A program made the position numbers and the translations under genes. Below the pieces are notes generated by a model. That model searched no databases, was not told the origin of the DNA, and worked only from the letters and a program-made list of their open reading frames with translations. 64,000 nt of DNA. It comes from Aquabacter cavernae (lineage in GTDB: Bacteria; Pseudomonadota; Alphaproteobacteria; Rhizobiales; Xanthobacteraceae). The DNA is taken from positions 744,001-808,000 of the forward strand of contig NZ_RWKV01000008.1 of NCBI RefSeq assembly GCF_003993795.1, given 5' to 3'. Shown here piece by piece: positions 10,001-17,477 of the stretch (positions are counted from its first letter, which is position 1; every line of letters starts with the position of its first letter).

Positions 10001-10680
10001 GGAAGCAGGATGTGCTGCCGGTCTGCGAGGCCGCCATCGCCCGCCGCTATCCGGTCTATTCCGACGCCAAGGACGAAATCACCCTTGCCGACTTCACCGA
10101 CTTCTTCCGGCCCGGAGGCACGCTGGACACCTTCTTCCAGCAATATCTCTCCAGCCTCGTCACCGAGCGGCGCGGCACCTATGTGCCGCTCGCGCAGGAC
10201 GGCGCGCGCATCCCCGTGAGCCAGGCGACGCTCGCCCAGTTCAGCCGCGCCAAGCAGATCCGCGACGCCTTCTTCCCGAACAAGGGCCCGACGCTGCAGG
10301 TGAAATACGGCCTGACGCCGGTATTCCTCTCGCCGAACCTGCTACGCTCCACGCTGATCATCGATTCCACCACCATCGTGTATCGGCATGAAGCGCCCCG
10401 GACCTTTGACATGGAATGGCCCAACAAGGGCGAGGCCAGCACGGTGTCTGTGACCCTCATCCCCGTTGAGGGCAACGAAACGTCCGTGCAGCGCGCCGGT
10501 CCCTGGGCCCTCTTCCGCTTCATCACCGCCTCCGCGCCGCGCGGCCGGGCCGACCGCCAGACCTTCACGGTGAACGGGCCGGACGGGCAGAGCGCGAGCT
10601 ATGAATTGCGGGCCGCCAGCGTGAATAGCCCGTTCGGGCTCGGCGCGCTGAGCGGTTTCCGGTGCCCGGACGAGCTATGA
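7093..10680 (+). CDS. tssM: T6SS membrane-complex protein TssM (IcmF family)
   Basis: TssM spans the inner membrane, and its periplasmic domain reaches TssJ. The 1195-residue product has two N-terminal transmembrane helices (about residues 14-35 and 45-70). A cytoplasmic NTPase domain follows, with Walker A GPPGAGKTT near residue 139 and a DTAGRY Walker-B-like motif. A third helix lies near 450-472, before the long periplasmic region. The C-terminal part contains the IcmF-like segment MEWPNKGE. The intact Walker A suggests a nucleotide-binding TssM; some family members have lost it. Starts 9 bp after tssL. Confidence 0.96.
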   Translation: MLAALIADFLRIRTLLMLVGLLCLAILIWFVGPYISVAGITPLAGASVRMTVIASLFAAVLLSLVLRIWLSRRANARAIKTLLDSDGLALLASEQSSDELEIIRERFEGAMRVLKDNAIGHEAGRNYMIQLPWYVILGPPGAGKTTILKNSGLNFPLADRVGDDPVSGVGGTRYCDWWFTDEAVLIDTAGRYTTQDVNSEVDKAAWRGFLELVRSHRPRRPINGVIIGISLADIIGTSDAQRRKHAETIKLRLQELMRFFGMPVPVYVLVTKCDLLSGFSEYFDELDDTGRAQVWGTTFPLEINASQVEAEFDRNFVDLVSRLETRLMRLLHQERALARRCRMFNFPKEFASVRAPLADFTSSIFKTTRFEMRPILRGVYFTSGTQAGAPMERLLGAMSRNFGLSGGARRSQSGTGKAFFIKRLLSDVIFDEQGLVGANRGLERRLSAVRAACFVAVAGGSLALASGWIFASSRADIRIGETRVALDELDGAMRTLPRTPTYTAVMPVLASAGHLEKVADGSSSWINADILGISAAPRLGTAAQNAYDQVLLHRLLPAFTSRLETRISQDLQANTPSALEDMRTALATYLMLGDPARFDRATVLEMAKSEAALTYPLQPDQQKALRTHLDNMVALLPRRSELNNPLIAEARTRLARVPQVDQIYARLLREGYQNAQLQSVDLGQVIGTRSVAAGPQAQTSGALVIPGIFTRTGFYNFFLPKLPVLVSEALGADWVVGSGSQPQSQGLARQIADLYVRDYIAAWQGALSQITALRFTTLPQAMAVLQNLAGPQSPIDGLVNAVRENTDLPPPGQQSNVPVPAGQAGAPGPAALPGGALAQSAMGAAGNAAANAALGDGPWPGKAITQPFIPLIQLALPGSGGQPQATAHIRDLVSSVYGVLAGVANAAQPSVAAFQLLSSQGKPQGNDAFQALRTDSALRPEPVRTILMSVADNSWNTLLGLGYQNVNQAWKQDVLPVCEAAIARRYPVYSDAKDEITLADFTDFFRPGGTLDTFFQQYLSSLVTERRGTYVPLAQDGARIPVSQATLAQFSRAKQIRDAFFPNKGPTLQVKYGLTPVFLSPNLLRSTLIIDSTTIVYRHEAPRTFDMEWPNKGEASTVSVTLIPVEGNETSVQRAGPWALFRFITASAPRGRADRQTFTVNGPDGQSASYELRAASVNSPFGLGALSGFRCPDEL

Positions 10681-11417
10681 GCCCGGGTGGTGCCTCCCGT
10701 GGGGGTTTGTTCGGGAAAATTCCGTCCAAGGACGATTTCGTGCGGAGGCATTTGCCCGTCGCCTTCGTCACCCCCTGGGATGCGTGGCTCTCGCGCATGA
10801 TGGTGGCCGGCTCGCAGAAGGCGGGAAGCGCCTGGAACTCCGTCTATCTCACCAGCCCGCCCTGGCGCTTCGCCCTTGATCCCGGCATCGCCGGGCCGGA
10901 GGGCTGGATCGGCGTGTTCGCCTCCTCCCTCGATCGGTTCGGCCGCGCCTTCCCCCTCACCGTGGCCGTGCCCTTCGTGCGCGAGTTCGGCGTGCTGGAT
11001 TTGAAGGAAGAGACCCGCCCGCTCACCAGCCGCCTGGAAGCTCTCACCCTTCAGGTGATCGAGGGCAGCCTGGACGTGGAGGCTGCCGCCGGGGCCATCG
11101 TGGATTTCGCGGACCGCTTCCTCCCCGCCCCGGCCCCCGAGACCGTCCGGCGGCTGGTGCTGGACGGGCCGAACCGCACCGACCGCGTCTGGGTGGTGAG
11201 CGGGCGGCGCCATGCCACCGTGGCCGATGCGGCGGGCGACCTCCTCACCTGGACGCTGCGGGCGGATGCGGACCGGCCGGTGGGTCTGTCCTGCTGGTGG
11301 CATGAAGGCTGGGGCGACTTGCCGCCGGTCTGGTTGATGACGCGCGGCCTGCCGGGCGCGGACGCTTTCGAGCACATGATGAGCGGCCGCTGGGATGCCG
11401 CCGGGGGACGCGCATGA
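10677..11417 (+). CDS. tagF: T6SS-associated protein TagF
   Basis: TagF proteins act as post-translational repressors of T6SS, in some species by sequestering the FHA protein. I chose ATG 10677, which overlaps the tssM stop (ATGA), giving 246 residues; GTG 10662 is a possible longer start. The N-terminal GLFGKIPSKDDFVRRHLP is the hallmark of the TagF/DUF2094 family, and a second conserved patch reads FGRAFPLTV. The gene sits between tssM and a PP2C phosphatase. In some bacteria the TagF and PppA domains are fused; here they are separate overlapping genes. Confidence 0.92.
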   Translation: MSPGGASRGGLFGKIPSKDDFVRRHLPVAFVTPWDAWLSRMMVAGSQKAGSAWNSVYLTSPPWRFALDPGIAGPEGWIGVFASSLDRFGRAFPLTVAVPFVREFGVLDLKEETRPLTSRLEALTLQVIEGSLDVEAAAGAIVDFADRFLPAPAPETVRRLVLDGPNRTDRVWVVSGRRHATVADAAGDLLTWTLRADADRPVGLSCWWHEGWGDLPPVWLMTRGLPGADAFEHMMSGRWDAAGGRA

Positions 11418-12142
11418 TGTCGGCCACTTCCGCGCTCCACCCCCATGCCAGCGCCGCTACCCGCACCGGCCCGCTCCATGTGCAGAACGAGGACGCCCAC
11501 CTCAAGCTGCCCGAAGCCGGCCTCTATGTGGTGGCGGACGGCATCGGCGGGCTTGCGGACGGCGCCGTGGCGAGCCGCGTGGTGGTGGAGATGCTCACCC
11601 GCATGGTCGTGCCCGGCGACAGCCTGGACACGCGCGTGCAGCAGGCGCGCGATGCCATTTCCCGTGCCAATACCGCCCTCTTCCTGGCCGGCCGCGAGGC
11701 CCAGGCCGCCATGGGCACAACGGTGGTGGTGGTGCTGGTGGGCGAGGATTGCGCCGTATGCCTCTGGGCGGGGGATTCGCGCGGCTATCTCATGCGCCAG
11801 GGACAGCTTCACCGCGTCACCACCGACCATGCCATCTTCGCCCGCATTTCCGACGAGCTGCCCCCGCGCAGCATGGTGACCCGCGCGGTGGGGCCGGACG
11901 AGAGCGTGGACCTTGATTGCGTTGTGTTCGACCTGGAGGTGGGGGATAGTCTGTTCCTGTGCACGGACGGGGTCTGCGGCAGCGTCCCGGAGGAGCGGCT
12001 GGAAGCGCTTCTTGACCTCGGAGTGCCCGTCACGGCGGACCATCTGGTGGCCGAGGCGGTCACCCGTGGTACACGGGATGACGCAACGGCCGTTGTGATC
12101 CGGATGTGCGGGGAGGAGGCAACCCATGTCACGCACGGTTGA
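11414..12142 (+). CDS. pppA: T6SS PP2C-type protein phosphatase PppA
   Basis: PPM-family Ser/Thr phosphatase predicted to remove the kinase-added phosphate from the FHA protein and so switch secretion off. The 242-residue product is a single soluble catalytic domain. Metal-binding motifs visible are QNEDAH near the N-terminus, VVADGIGGLADG (about 36-47), AGDSRGYLMR and the C-terminal DDATAVVIR. Its ATG overlaps the tagF stop, and its 3' end overlaps the kinase gene by 17 bp, so tagF, pppA and ppkA are tightly coupled. Confidence 0.93.
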   Translation: MMSATSALHPHASAATRTGPLHVQNEDAHLKLPEAGLYVVADGIGGLADGAVASRVVVEMLTRMVVPGDSLDTRVQQARDAISRANTALFLAGREAQAAMGTTVVVVLVGEDCAVCLWAGDSRGYLMRQGQLHRVTTDHAIFARISDELPPRSMVTRAVGPDESVDLDCVVFDLEVGDSLFLCTDGVCGSVPEERLEALLDLGVPVTADHLVAEAVTRGTRDDATAVVIRMCGEEATHVTHG

Positions 12143-13097
12143 CCCCCGGCTCACACGCACTGCCGCCCAGTCTCGCCCCACCATCCTGCCGCCCCATCTC
12201 GGCACGCGCCTCAAGGGCCGCTATGAGCTGATCCAGGTGATCGGGCGCGGTGGCATGTCCACGGTCTATCATGCGGTGGACCATGTGCGGCTGCGCGCCC
12301 GCGCGCCCCAGCCCCATGTGGCCATCAAGCTCGCCGCCCTCGCCCCGCCCTATGACGAGGCGGCCCGCGCCCTGATCCACAAGGAAGCGCACCGCACGAT
12401 GGAGATGGTCCATCCCCATATCGTGCGCGTCTATGACAGCGACCAGGACGGGGAGAGCCATTTCCTCGTCATGGAGCTGCTCCAGGGCCGGACGCTCGCC
12501 GCCGTGCTGCGCGAGACCGAGGGCAAGGGCTTGGAATGGCGCCAGGTCCGGGGCGTGGTGCAGTGCGTGGGGTCGGCGCTCGCCTTTGCCCATGCGCGCG
12601 GCATGATGCATGGCGACCTCAAGCCGGGAAACGTCTTCGTGTGCCTGGACGGCAGCGTGAAGGTGCTGGATTTCGGCCTGTCGCACGGCGCGCCGCAGGG
12701 AGAAGCGGAAGAGGATTCCACCATCCGCCTGCTGGATCTCGTGGGCGCTCTCACCCCCACTTTCGCCTCGCCCGAACGCCTTGAAGGCGCGGACCCGAGC
12801 CCCGCCTGCGACCTGTTCGCCTTCGGCGTGCTCATCTACGGCATGGCCAGCGGCCAGCATCCCTTCCAGCGCCGCAATGCGCTGGAGGCGCGCGAATCCG
12901 GCGCCGAGCCCATGCGGCCCGAAGGGCTATCCGGCGCGCAATGGAGCGCGCTCAAGAGCCTGCTGGCGTTTGATCCCGCCACCCGCCCGCGCCGCATCGA
13001 GGATTTCACCGCCCGCTTCCTGGCCGAGCCCTGGAGCCTGCCGCGCCTGCGCGGGCGGCTGCCTCTCACCGCGCCTTTCGCTCCGGCCCGCAGGTGA
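12126..13097 (+). CDS. ppkA: T6SS Ser/Thr protein kinase (PpkA type, soluble)
   Basis: Hanks-type kinase expected to phosphorylate the FHA protein. In 323 residues it shows the glycine loop GRGGMSTVY (about 40-48), the VAIK lysine, the catalytic loop HGDLKPGN and the DFG motif (LDFGLS). The catalytic loop has HGD instead of HRD, so this is a non-RD kinase that need not rely on activation-loop phosphorylation. Unlike classical PpkA it ends just after the kinase domain, with no transmembrane helix or periplasmic sensor, so any signal must be read in the cytoplasm. A second kinase gene lies convergently at 14356-15666. Confidence 0.9.
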   Translation: MSRTVDPRLTRTAAQSRPTILPPHLGTRLKGRYELIQVIGRGGMSTVYHAVDHVRLRARAPQPHVAIKLAALAPPYDEAARALIHKEAHRTMEMVHPHIVRVYDSDQDGESHFLVMELLQGRTLAAVLRETEGKGLEWRQVRGVVQCVGSALAFAHARGMMHGDLKPGNVFVCLDGSVKVLDFGLSHGAPQGEAEEDSTIRLLDLVGALTPTFASPERLEGADPSPACDLFAFGVLIYGMASGQHPFQRRNALEARESGAEPMRPEGLSGAQWSALKSLLAFDPATRPRRIEDFTARFLAEPWSLPRLRGRLPLTAPFAPARR

Positions 13098-13098
13098 C

Positions 13099-13533
13099 AT
13101 GGTGAGCCAGACGGACCACGCCCTCCTGACCTTGGAAACCCTGTGCCGCGAGATCGCGCGCGGGCAGTACGACCATTCCGACGACCTGTTCGCCCTCACC
13201 GCCGCCGACGATGCGCCGGAGACCGTGCGGCATCTGGCTGAATCCTTCGGCTTCATGCTGGTGAGCGTGGAGGCGCGCGAAATGCGCCTCACCCATCTGG
13301 TGGAGGAGCTTCAGGACCTTCAGAAGCAATTGGAGACGGCCAATGCCCGGCTCGCCAAGGAGAATGCCACGCTGTCCTCCGCCGTGGCGGAGCTGACCGT
13401 TGAGATCGACCGGCAACGCTTCAAGCGGGAAGTCGGCGCCATCACGGAATCGGATTATTTCCAGGACCTGCAAAGGCGCGCCCGCAACCTGCGTGCGCGC
13501 CACAAAAACACGGAGCCGGGGGACCGGGAATGA
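13099..13533 (+). CDS. small coiled-coil protein of the T6SS regulatory block
   Basis: I do not recognise the family. The 144-residue product (ATG 13099, one base after the kinase stop) has an N-terminal helical part and then a long heptad-rich stretch at about 64-107 with the segment VEELQDLQKQLETANARL, predicted coiled coil. It ends in a basic tail (RRARNLRARHK). No signal peptide or membrane segment is visible. The stop overlaps the ATG of the MinD/ParA-type ATPase (ATGA), so the two are probably made together. The combination resembles ParA-type ATPases paired with a small adaptor; that role is inference. Confidence 0.8.
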   Translation: MVSQTDHALLTLETLCREIARGQYDHSDDLFALTAADDAPETVRHLAESFGFMLVSVEAREMRLTHLVEELQDLQKQLETANARLAKENATLSSAVAELTVEIDRQRFKREVGAITESDYFQDLQRRARNLRARHKNTEPGDRE

Positions 13534-14294
13534 CACGCATCGTCTCCACCCATTCCTATCGGGGCGGCACGGGAAAATCGACCATCACCGCGAACCTCGC
13601 CTTCCTGCTGGCAAGCCAGGGCGCGAAGGTGGGCGTGGTGGACACCGACATTCTCTCGCCCGGCATCCATGTGCTGTTCGGGCTTGAGGCGGGAAGCACG
13701 CCCTATACGCTCAACGACTATCTCTGGGGTCGCTGCTCCATTGAGCAGGCGGCTGTGGACGTCACCGCGCGCGTCTTCCCGAACGGTGGGCACAATGGCG
13801 GGTGCATCCATCTCCTGCCGTCCAGCATGCAAACCGGGGAAATCGCCCGCGTTCTCAAGGAAGGCTTCGAGGTAGACCTGCTGAATGACGGGTTCCACGC
13901 TCTGTGCGAACGGCTGGAGCTGGACTACCTGCTCATCGACACCCATCCGGGGGTGAACGAGGAGACGCTGCTCTCCATCGCCATATCGGACACGCTGCTG
14001 CTGGTGCTGCGGCCCGACCATCAGGATTACCAGGGCACGGCCGTGACCCTGGAACTGGCGCGGCGGCTGGATGTGCCGCAATTGCTGCTGGTGGTGAACA
14101 AGGTGCTGCCCGCTTTCGACCAGCGCGAATTGTCCGACCGCATCTCCACAGTGTTCCGCACCCCGGTGGCCGCCGTGCTGCCGCTGAACGAGGATCTGGT
14201 GCGCCTCGGCAGCTCCGGCATCCTGGCGGCGCTGTCACCCAACAGCGATTATGTGAGCGCGCTCCGGACGGTGTCGAAGCTGGTCCAGTCCTGA
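13530..14294 (+). CDS. MinD/ParA-family ATPase in T6SS cluster
   Basis: P-loop ATPase of the MinD/ParA/SIMIBI class, 254 residues. The deviant Walker A reads YRGGTGKST at residues 10-18: the second lysine and the fold are kept, but the signature lysine before GG is arginine. The switch/Walker B regions read VVDTDILSPGIH and LLIDTHPGV. Such ATPases position chromosomes, division sites or large protein complexes by patterning on nucleoid or membrane. It overlaps the preceding coiled-coil gene and closes the plus-strand T6SS operon; the next gene is convergent, 61 bp away. The inferred role is positioning or regulation of T6SS assembly. Confidence 0.88.
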   Translation: MTRIVSTHSYRGGTGKSTITANLAFLLASQGAKVGVVDTDILSPGIHVLFGLEAGSTPYTLNDYLWGRCSIEQAAVDVTARVFPNGGHNGGCIHLLPSSMQTGEIARVLKEGFEVDLLNDGFHALCERLELDYLLIDTHPGVNEETLLSIAISDTLLLVLRPDHQDYQGTAVTLELARRLDVPQLLLVVNKVLPAFDQRELSDRISTVFRTPVAAVLPLNEDLVRLGSSGILAALSPNSDYVSALRTVSKLVQS

Positions 14295-14355
14295 CCGGAC
14301 GAGCCTGGGCGGCGGGGCGTCTCGTGTGACACGAACCGCCCGTCGCTCCTGAGCC

Positions 14356-15666
14356 TCACCGCCCCTGGAAGGCCGCGAGGAAAGCCCCCGCATCGGGATG
14401 GCGCTCGTCCTGCCGGAAGGCCAGGGCAGCGTCCACGGCGGCCTGCATGGCGTCCGTCAGCCCCGCAATCACGGGCGGCTCCATCCCGCGCTCCTGGGCC
14501 TCCGTGGCCGGTGTCCGGTCGAACGGGTGCTTGCGCGTCAGCATCAGGTGGATGATGCAGCCGAAGGCATAGACATCATCGCGCGGATCGCGCGGGCCGC
14601 CCCGTAACTGTTCGGGGCTGGCATAAGCGGGCGTCATGGCATCCAGCGCCATGACATCGAAATCTCCTGCCCGCGCGGCGCTGGCGATGCCGAAATCCAG
14701 CACTTTCAGCGGCCCCTCCTGGGAGAGGAAAAGGTTCGCCAGCTTGAGGTCCGCATGGGTCACGCCCCGCGAATGCGCATGGGCGAGGGCCGAGAACATG
14801 TCGCGGATCGCCCGCCATGCGGCGGGGCTGCCCGCGAAATCGCTGTCCCCGCGCAGGCACACGTCCAGGGAGCGCCCTTCCAGCAGTTCCATAACGATGA
14901 AGGGGTGCGTGCCGTCCCGGTCAAAATCATGCACGGCGACGATGTTGGGATGGGACAGGTCCTGTGTGCGCCGCGCTTCCGCCTCCATGGCGCGCAGCGC
15001 GTCGGGATGGGCGCCGAAATTGCCGTTCAGCAGCTTGATGGCCACATAGGGACGGCTGTCCGCCGCCTCCACCCGCCGCCGGTCCACGGCACGGTAAACG
15101 ACGCCCATGCCACCGCGTCCCAACTCCGCGTCCAGCACGAAGCGGTCTCGCAGGATCTGGCCGACACGGTTCTCCTCGCGCCCGTCCCGCCCCAGCATGA
15201 TGGGGCGCCCCGAGCCCGCCGCGCTCTTGCGCGCATCTTGGCGCAGGCGGGCGGAGCGGAACGCAGCCAGGGCATCGTCGAGCTGACGCTGGTTCTGCCG
15301 CTCCCGCGCCTCCCCGCCTTTGCGCAAATCCTTGAACTGGCCGAGCAGCGCGGACAGCACCACCGAATCCACCCGCTCCCGCAGGGTCTCCTCCCGGTTG
15401 TCCTCCGCCTCTCCAACCGGAGGAAGCTCCGGCAGATCACGCGCGGGCTCCTCGGCCGGACGCCCCGCCTCCTGGAACAGCAGCATGGCAAGGTCATAGG
15501 GCATGCGGCCCAGATTGATCTGTTCCTGCAGCGCCGAGGACAGGCCCGACAGCATGGGATCGTGGTCGCGGCAATAGCCTCGCACCTCCAGGGTGAGCTG
15601 GTCGAAGGTGCGGCGCCCCGCGAAGAAGCCCGTGAGGATCTGGTTCAGGCGCGGATCAATGGCCAC
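14356..15666 (-). CDS. second soluble Ser/Thr protein kinase of the T6SS locus
   Basis: Hanks-type kinase of 436 residues starting at GTG 15666. Residues 1 to about 165 form an unrecognised helical N-terminal region; the kinase domain follows, with GRGGMGVVY, the VAIKLL lysine, the catalytic loop HADLKLAN and DFG (LDFGIA). It is again non-RD (HAD) and lacks membrane helices. The domain resembles the kinase at 12126-13097, especially around MELLEGRSL versus MELLQGRTL, so the two may be divergent paralogues. It follows the sigma-54 activator gene on the same strand after 167 bp containing short hairpins. It may give the T6SS a second phosphorylation input. Confidence 0.88.
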   Translation of the reverse strand: MAIDPRLNQILTGFFAGRRTFDQLTLEVRGYCRDHDPMLSGLSSALQEQINLGRMPYDLAMLLFQEAGRPAEEPARDLPELPPVGEAEDNREETLRERVDSVVLSALLGQFKDLRKGGEARERQNQRQLDDALAAFRSARLRQDARKSAAGSGRPIMLGRDGREENRVGQILRDRFVLDAELGRGGMGVVYRAVDRRRVEAADSRPYVAIKLLNGNFGAHPDALRAMEAEARRTQDLSHPNIVAVHDFDRDGTHPFIVMELLEGRSLDVCLRGDSDFAGSPAAWRAIRDMFSALAHAHSRGVTHADLKLANLFLSQEGPLKVLDFGIASAARAGDFDVMALDAMTPAYASPEQLRGGPRDPRDDVYAFGCIIHLMLTRKHPFDRTPATEAQERGMEPPVIAGLTDAMQAAVDAALAFRQDERHPDAGAFLAAFQGR

Positions 15667-15833
15667 TTCTTCTTTGCCTCATACCCTCGGTCCGCGCTTC
15701 GGGCGGTTCCGAGTGGGTTTCGCCCCCGCAGCTCAGATCGTCTGAGTTGCGTCCTCAAGAGCCGGTTCGGACAGGCCGGGCCGGAGCGTCGCGGACGCGA
15801 CCTGGATCCCGAAGGGCATTCGGGAGCTTGGTA

Positions 15834-17471
15834 TCACATGCGGCTGGGCTGACGGATATCGTACCGCGAGAGCTTCTCCACCAGGCTGCGGCGGGAGATC
15901 TTCAGCAGGTCCGCCGCCCGGCTCTGATTCCAGCCGGTCTCCCGCAGCTTAACCTCAATGATGGCCGCCTCGTAATTCTGCACCATCAGGCGCAGTCCCG
16001 CATCCTCTTCGCCCGCATTGAGCACCGGCGCAGGTGTTCCGGCTCCGGTGGAAAGATCGGCGGGCAGATGGTGCAGATCAAGCCGCCCGCCGTCGCACAG
16101 CAGCACCGCCCGCTCCATGATGTTCTTCAGCTCGCGGATATTGCCGGGGAAGCGCCAGCCCAGTAGGCGGTCCAGCGCCTCCGGCGACAAAGCGGGCGCG
16201 CGGCGGCCGAGGGAGGCGCAGGCCAAGGTGAGGAAATGGTCGATCAGAGCGGGGATGTCGTCGGTGCGCTCGCGCAAGGGCGGCAGCGTGATGGGAAAGA
16301 CGGAGAGGCGGTAATAGAGGTCTTCCCGAAACTGGCCCTGGGCGATCTTGGCGGGCAGGTCCGCATTGGTGGCGGCGACGATGCGCACATCCACGATCTC
16401 CGTGCGCGTGTCGCCCACCGGGCGCACCTCACCCTGGCCCAGCAGCCGCAGGATCTTGGCCTGGAGGCCGAGGGGCATGTCGCCTACCTCGTCCAGAAAC
16501 AGCGTGCCCCCGTTGGCGGCATGGACGAGGCCCGGCCTGTCCGCATGGGCGCCCGTGAAGGCGCCTTTCCGATAGCCGAACAGCTCGCTCTCCAGCAGAT
16601 GCTCCGGCAAGGCCGCGCAGTTCTGCACCACGAAGGGCCGCCCCGCGCGCTGGCTTGCGGCATGGAGCATCTTGGCGAATACCTCCTTGCCGGTGCCGGT
16701 CTCGCCCAGGAGCAGGACGGGCACGGTGGCGGGTGCCGCGCGCTGGAGGAGCGCTTGCGCCACCTGAAAGCCCGCGCTGGCGCCGATCACGCCGTCGCCG
16801 GCCGCGCGCTGCTGCTTGAGGCGGGTATTCTCCTCCTCAAGGTCGCTGCGCGCTCGGTCGAGCTGGCGGATCAGCCGCCGGTTCTCGTCGAACAGGCGGG
16901 CATTGGAGATGGCCACCGCCGCATTGGACGCGAAGCAGCGGACCATGCGCTCTGAGCGCTCGCTGAGCGCCCGGCCGTCCCCTTCCGCCTCCATGCGCAC
17001 ATTGGTGAGCTGGAGCACGCCCAGCGTCATGCCTTCCAGGGAACGCAAGGGCAGCGCCACGAAGGAGCGCGTGCGGAAAGCGGTGCGGGCCTCCCGCACA
17101 TAGAGGGCCGAGAAATCGAAGCCTGTATAGGCCCGCACATCCGCGATGTTCACCACCCGGCCGGTCACCGCCGCAAACGCGCTGGGATCGTCCAGGTTGA
17201 AGGAATTGGCGGCGCGATAGAGCGCCACGCTCTGGTCGAGCCCCGCCAAAGCGGGCTCGGCCTCGTTCTGGCCCACGAGACAGTGCAGCTCGCGGCCAGT
17301 GCGGTCCAGAACCAGCACGCGACCGCCCTCCGCCGAGGTGAGGCGGCGGGCGGCGCTGACGATGGCATTGAGAAGGCTCTCCAGCCGCCGCTCCGTGGCG
17401 AGGGCTGTGGTCACCTCCATCAATTCCTCAAGCGCCGCCAGCGGGTCGTTGGCCACTGCGTCCACTGTCAC
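15834..17471 (-). CDS. sigma-54-dependent transcriptional activator (VasH-like)
   Basis: Bacterial enhancer-binding protein, 545 residues from GTG 17471. An N-terminal GAF-type sensor domain spans about residues 15-180. A short coiled linker and the AAA+ domain follow, with Walker A GETGTGKE near 254, the sigma-54-contacting GAFTGA loop near 303 and Walker [12 protein letters not shown] Fis-type helix-turn-helix ends the protein (about 505-540, with [16 protein letters not shown]). It lies 6 bp after clpV. T6SS loci such as that of Vibrio use this class (VasH) to drive hcp. A matching -24/-12 promoter with two palindromic upstream sites precedes hcp in this window. Confidence 0.93.
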   Translation of the reverse strand: MTVDAVANDPLAALEELMEVTTALATERRLESLLNAIVSAARRLTSAEGGRVLVLDRTGRELHCLVGQNEAEPALAGLDQSVALYRAANSFNLDDPSAFAAVTGRVVNIADVRAYTGFDFSALYVREARTAFRTRSFVALPLRSLEGMTLGVLQLTNVRMEAEGDGRALSERSERMVRCFASNAAVAISNARLFDENRRLIRQLDRARSDLEEENTRLKQQRAAGDGVIGASAGFQVAQALLQRAAPATVPVLLLGETGTGKEVFAKMLHAASQRAGRPFVVQNCAALPEHLLESELFGYRKGAFTGAHADRPGLVHAANGGTLFLDEVGDMPLGLQAKILRLLGQGEVRPVGDTRTEIVDVRIVAATNADLPAKIAQGQFREDLYYRLSVFPITLPPLRERTDDIPALIDHFLTLACASLGRRAPALSPEALDRLLGWRFPGNIRELKNIMERAVLLCDGGRLDLHHLPADLSTGAGTPAPVLNAGEEDAGLRLMVQNYEAAIIEVKLRETGWNQSRAADLLKISRRSLVEKLSRYDIRQPSRM

Positions 17472-17477
17472 GCGACC

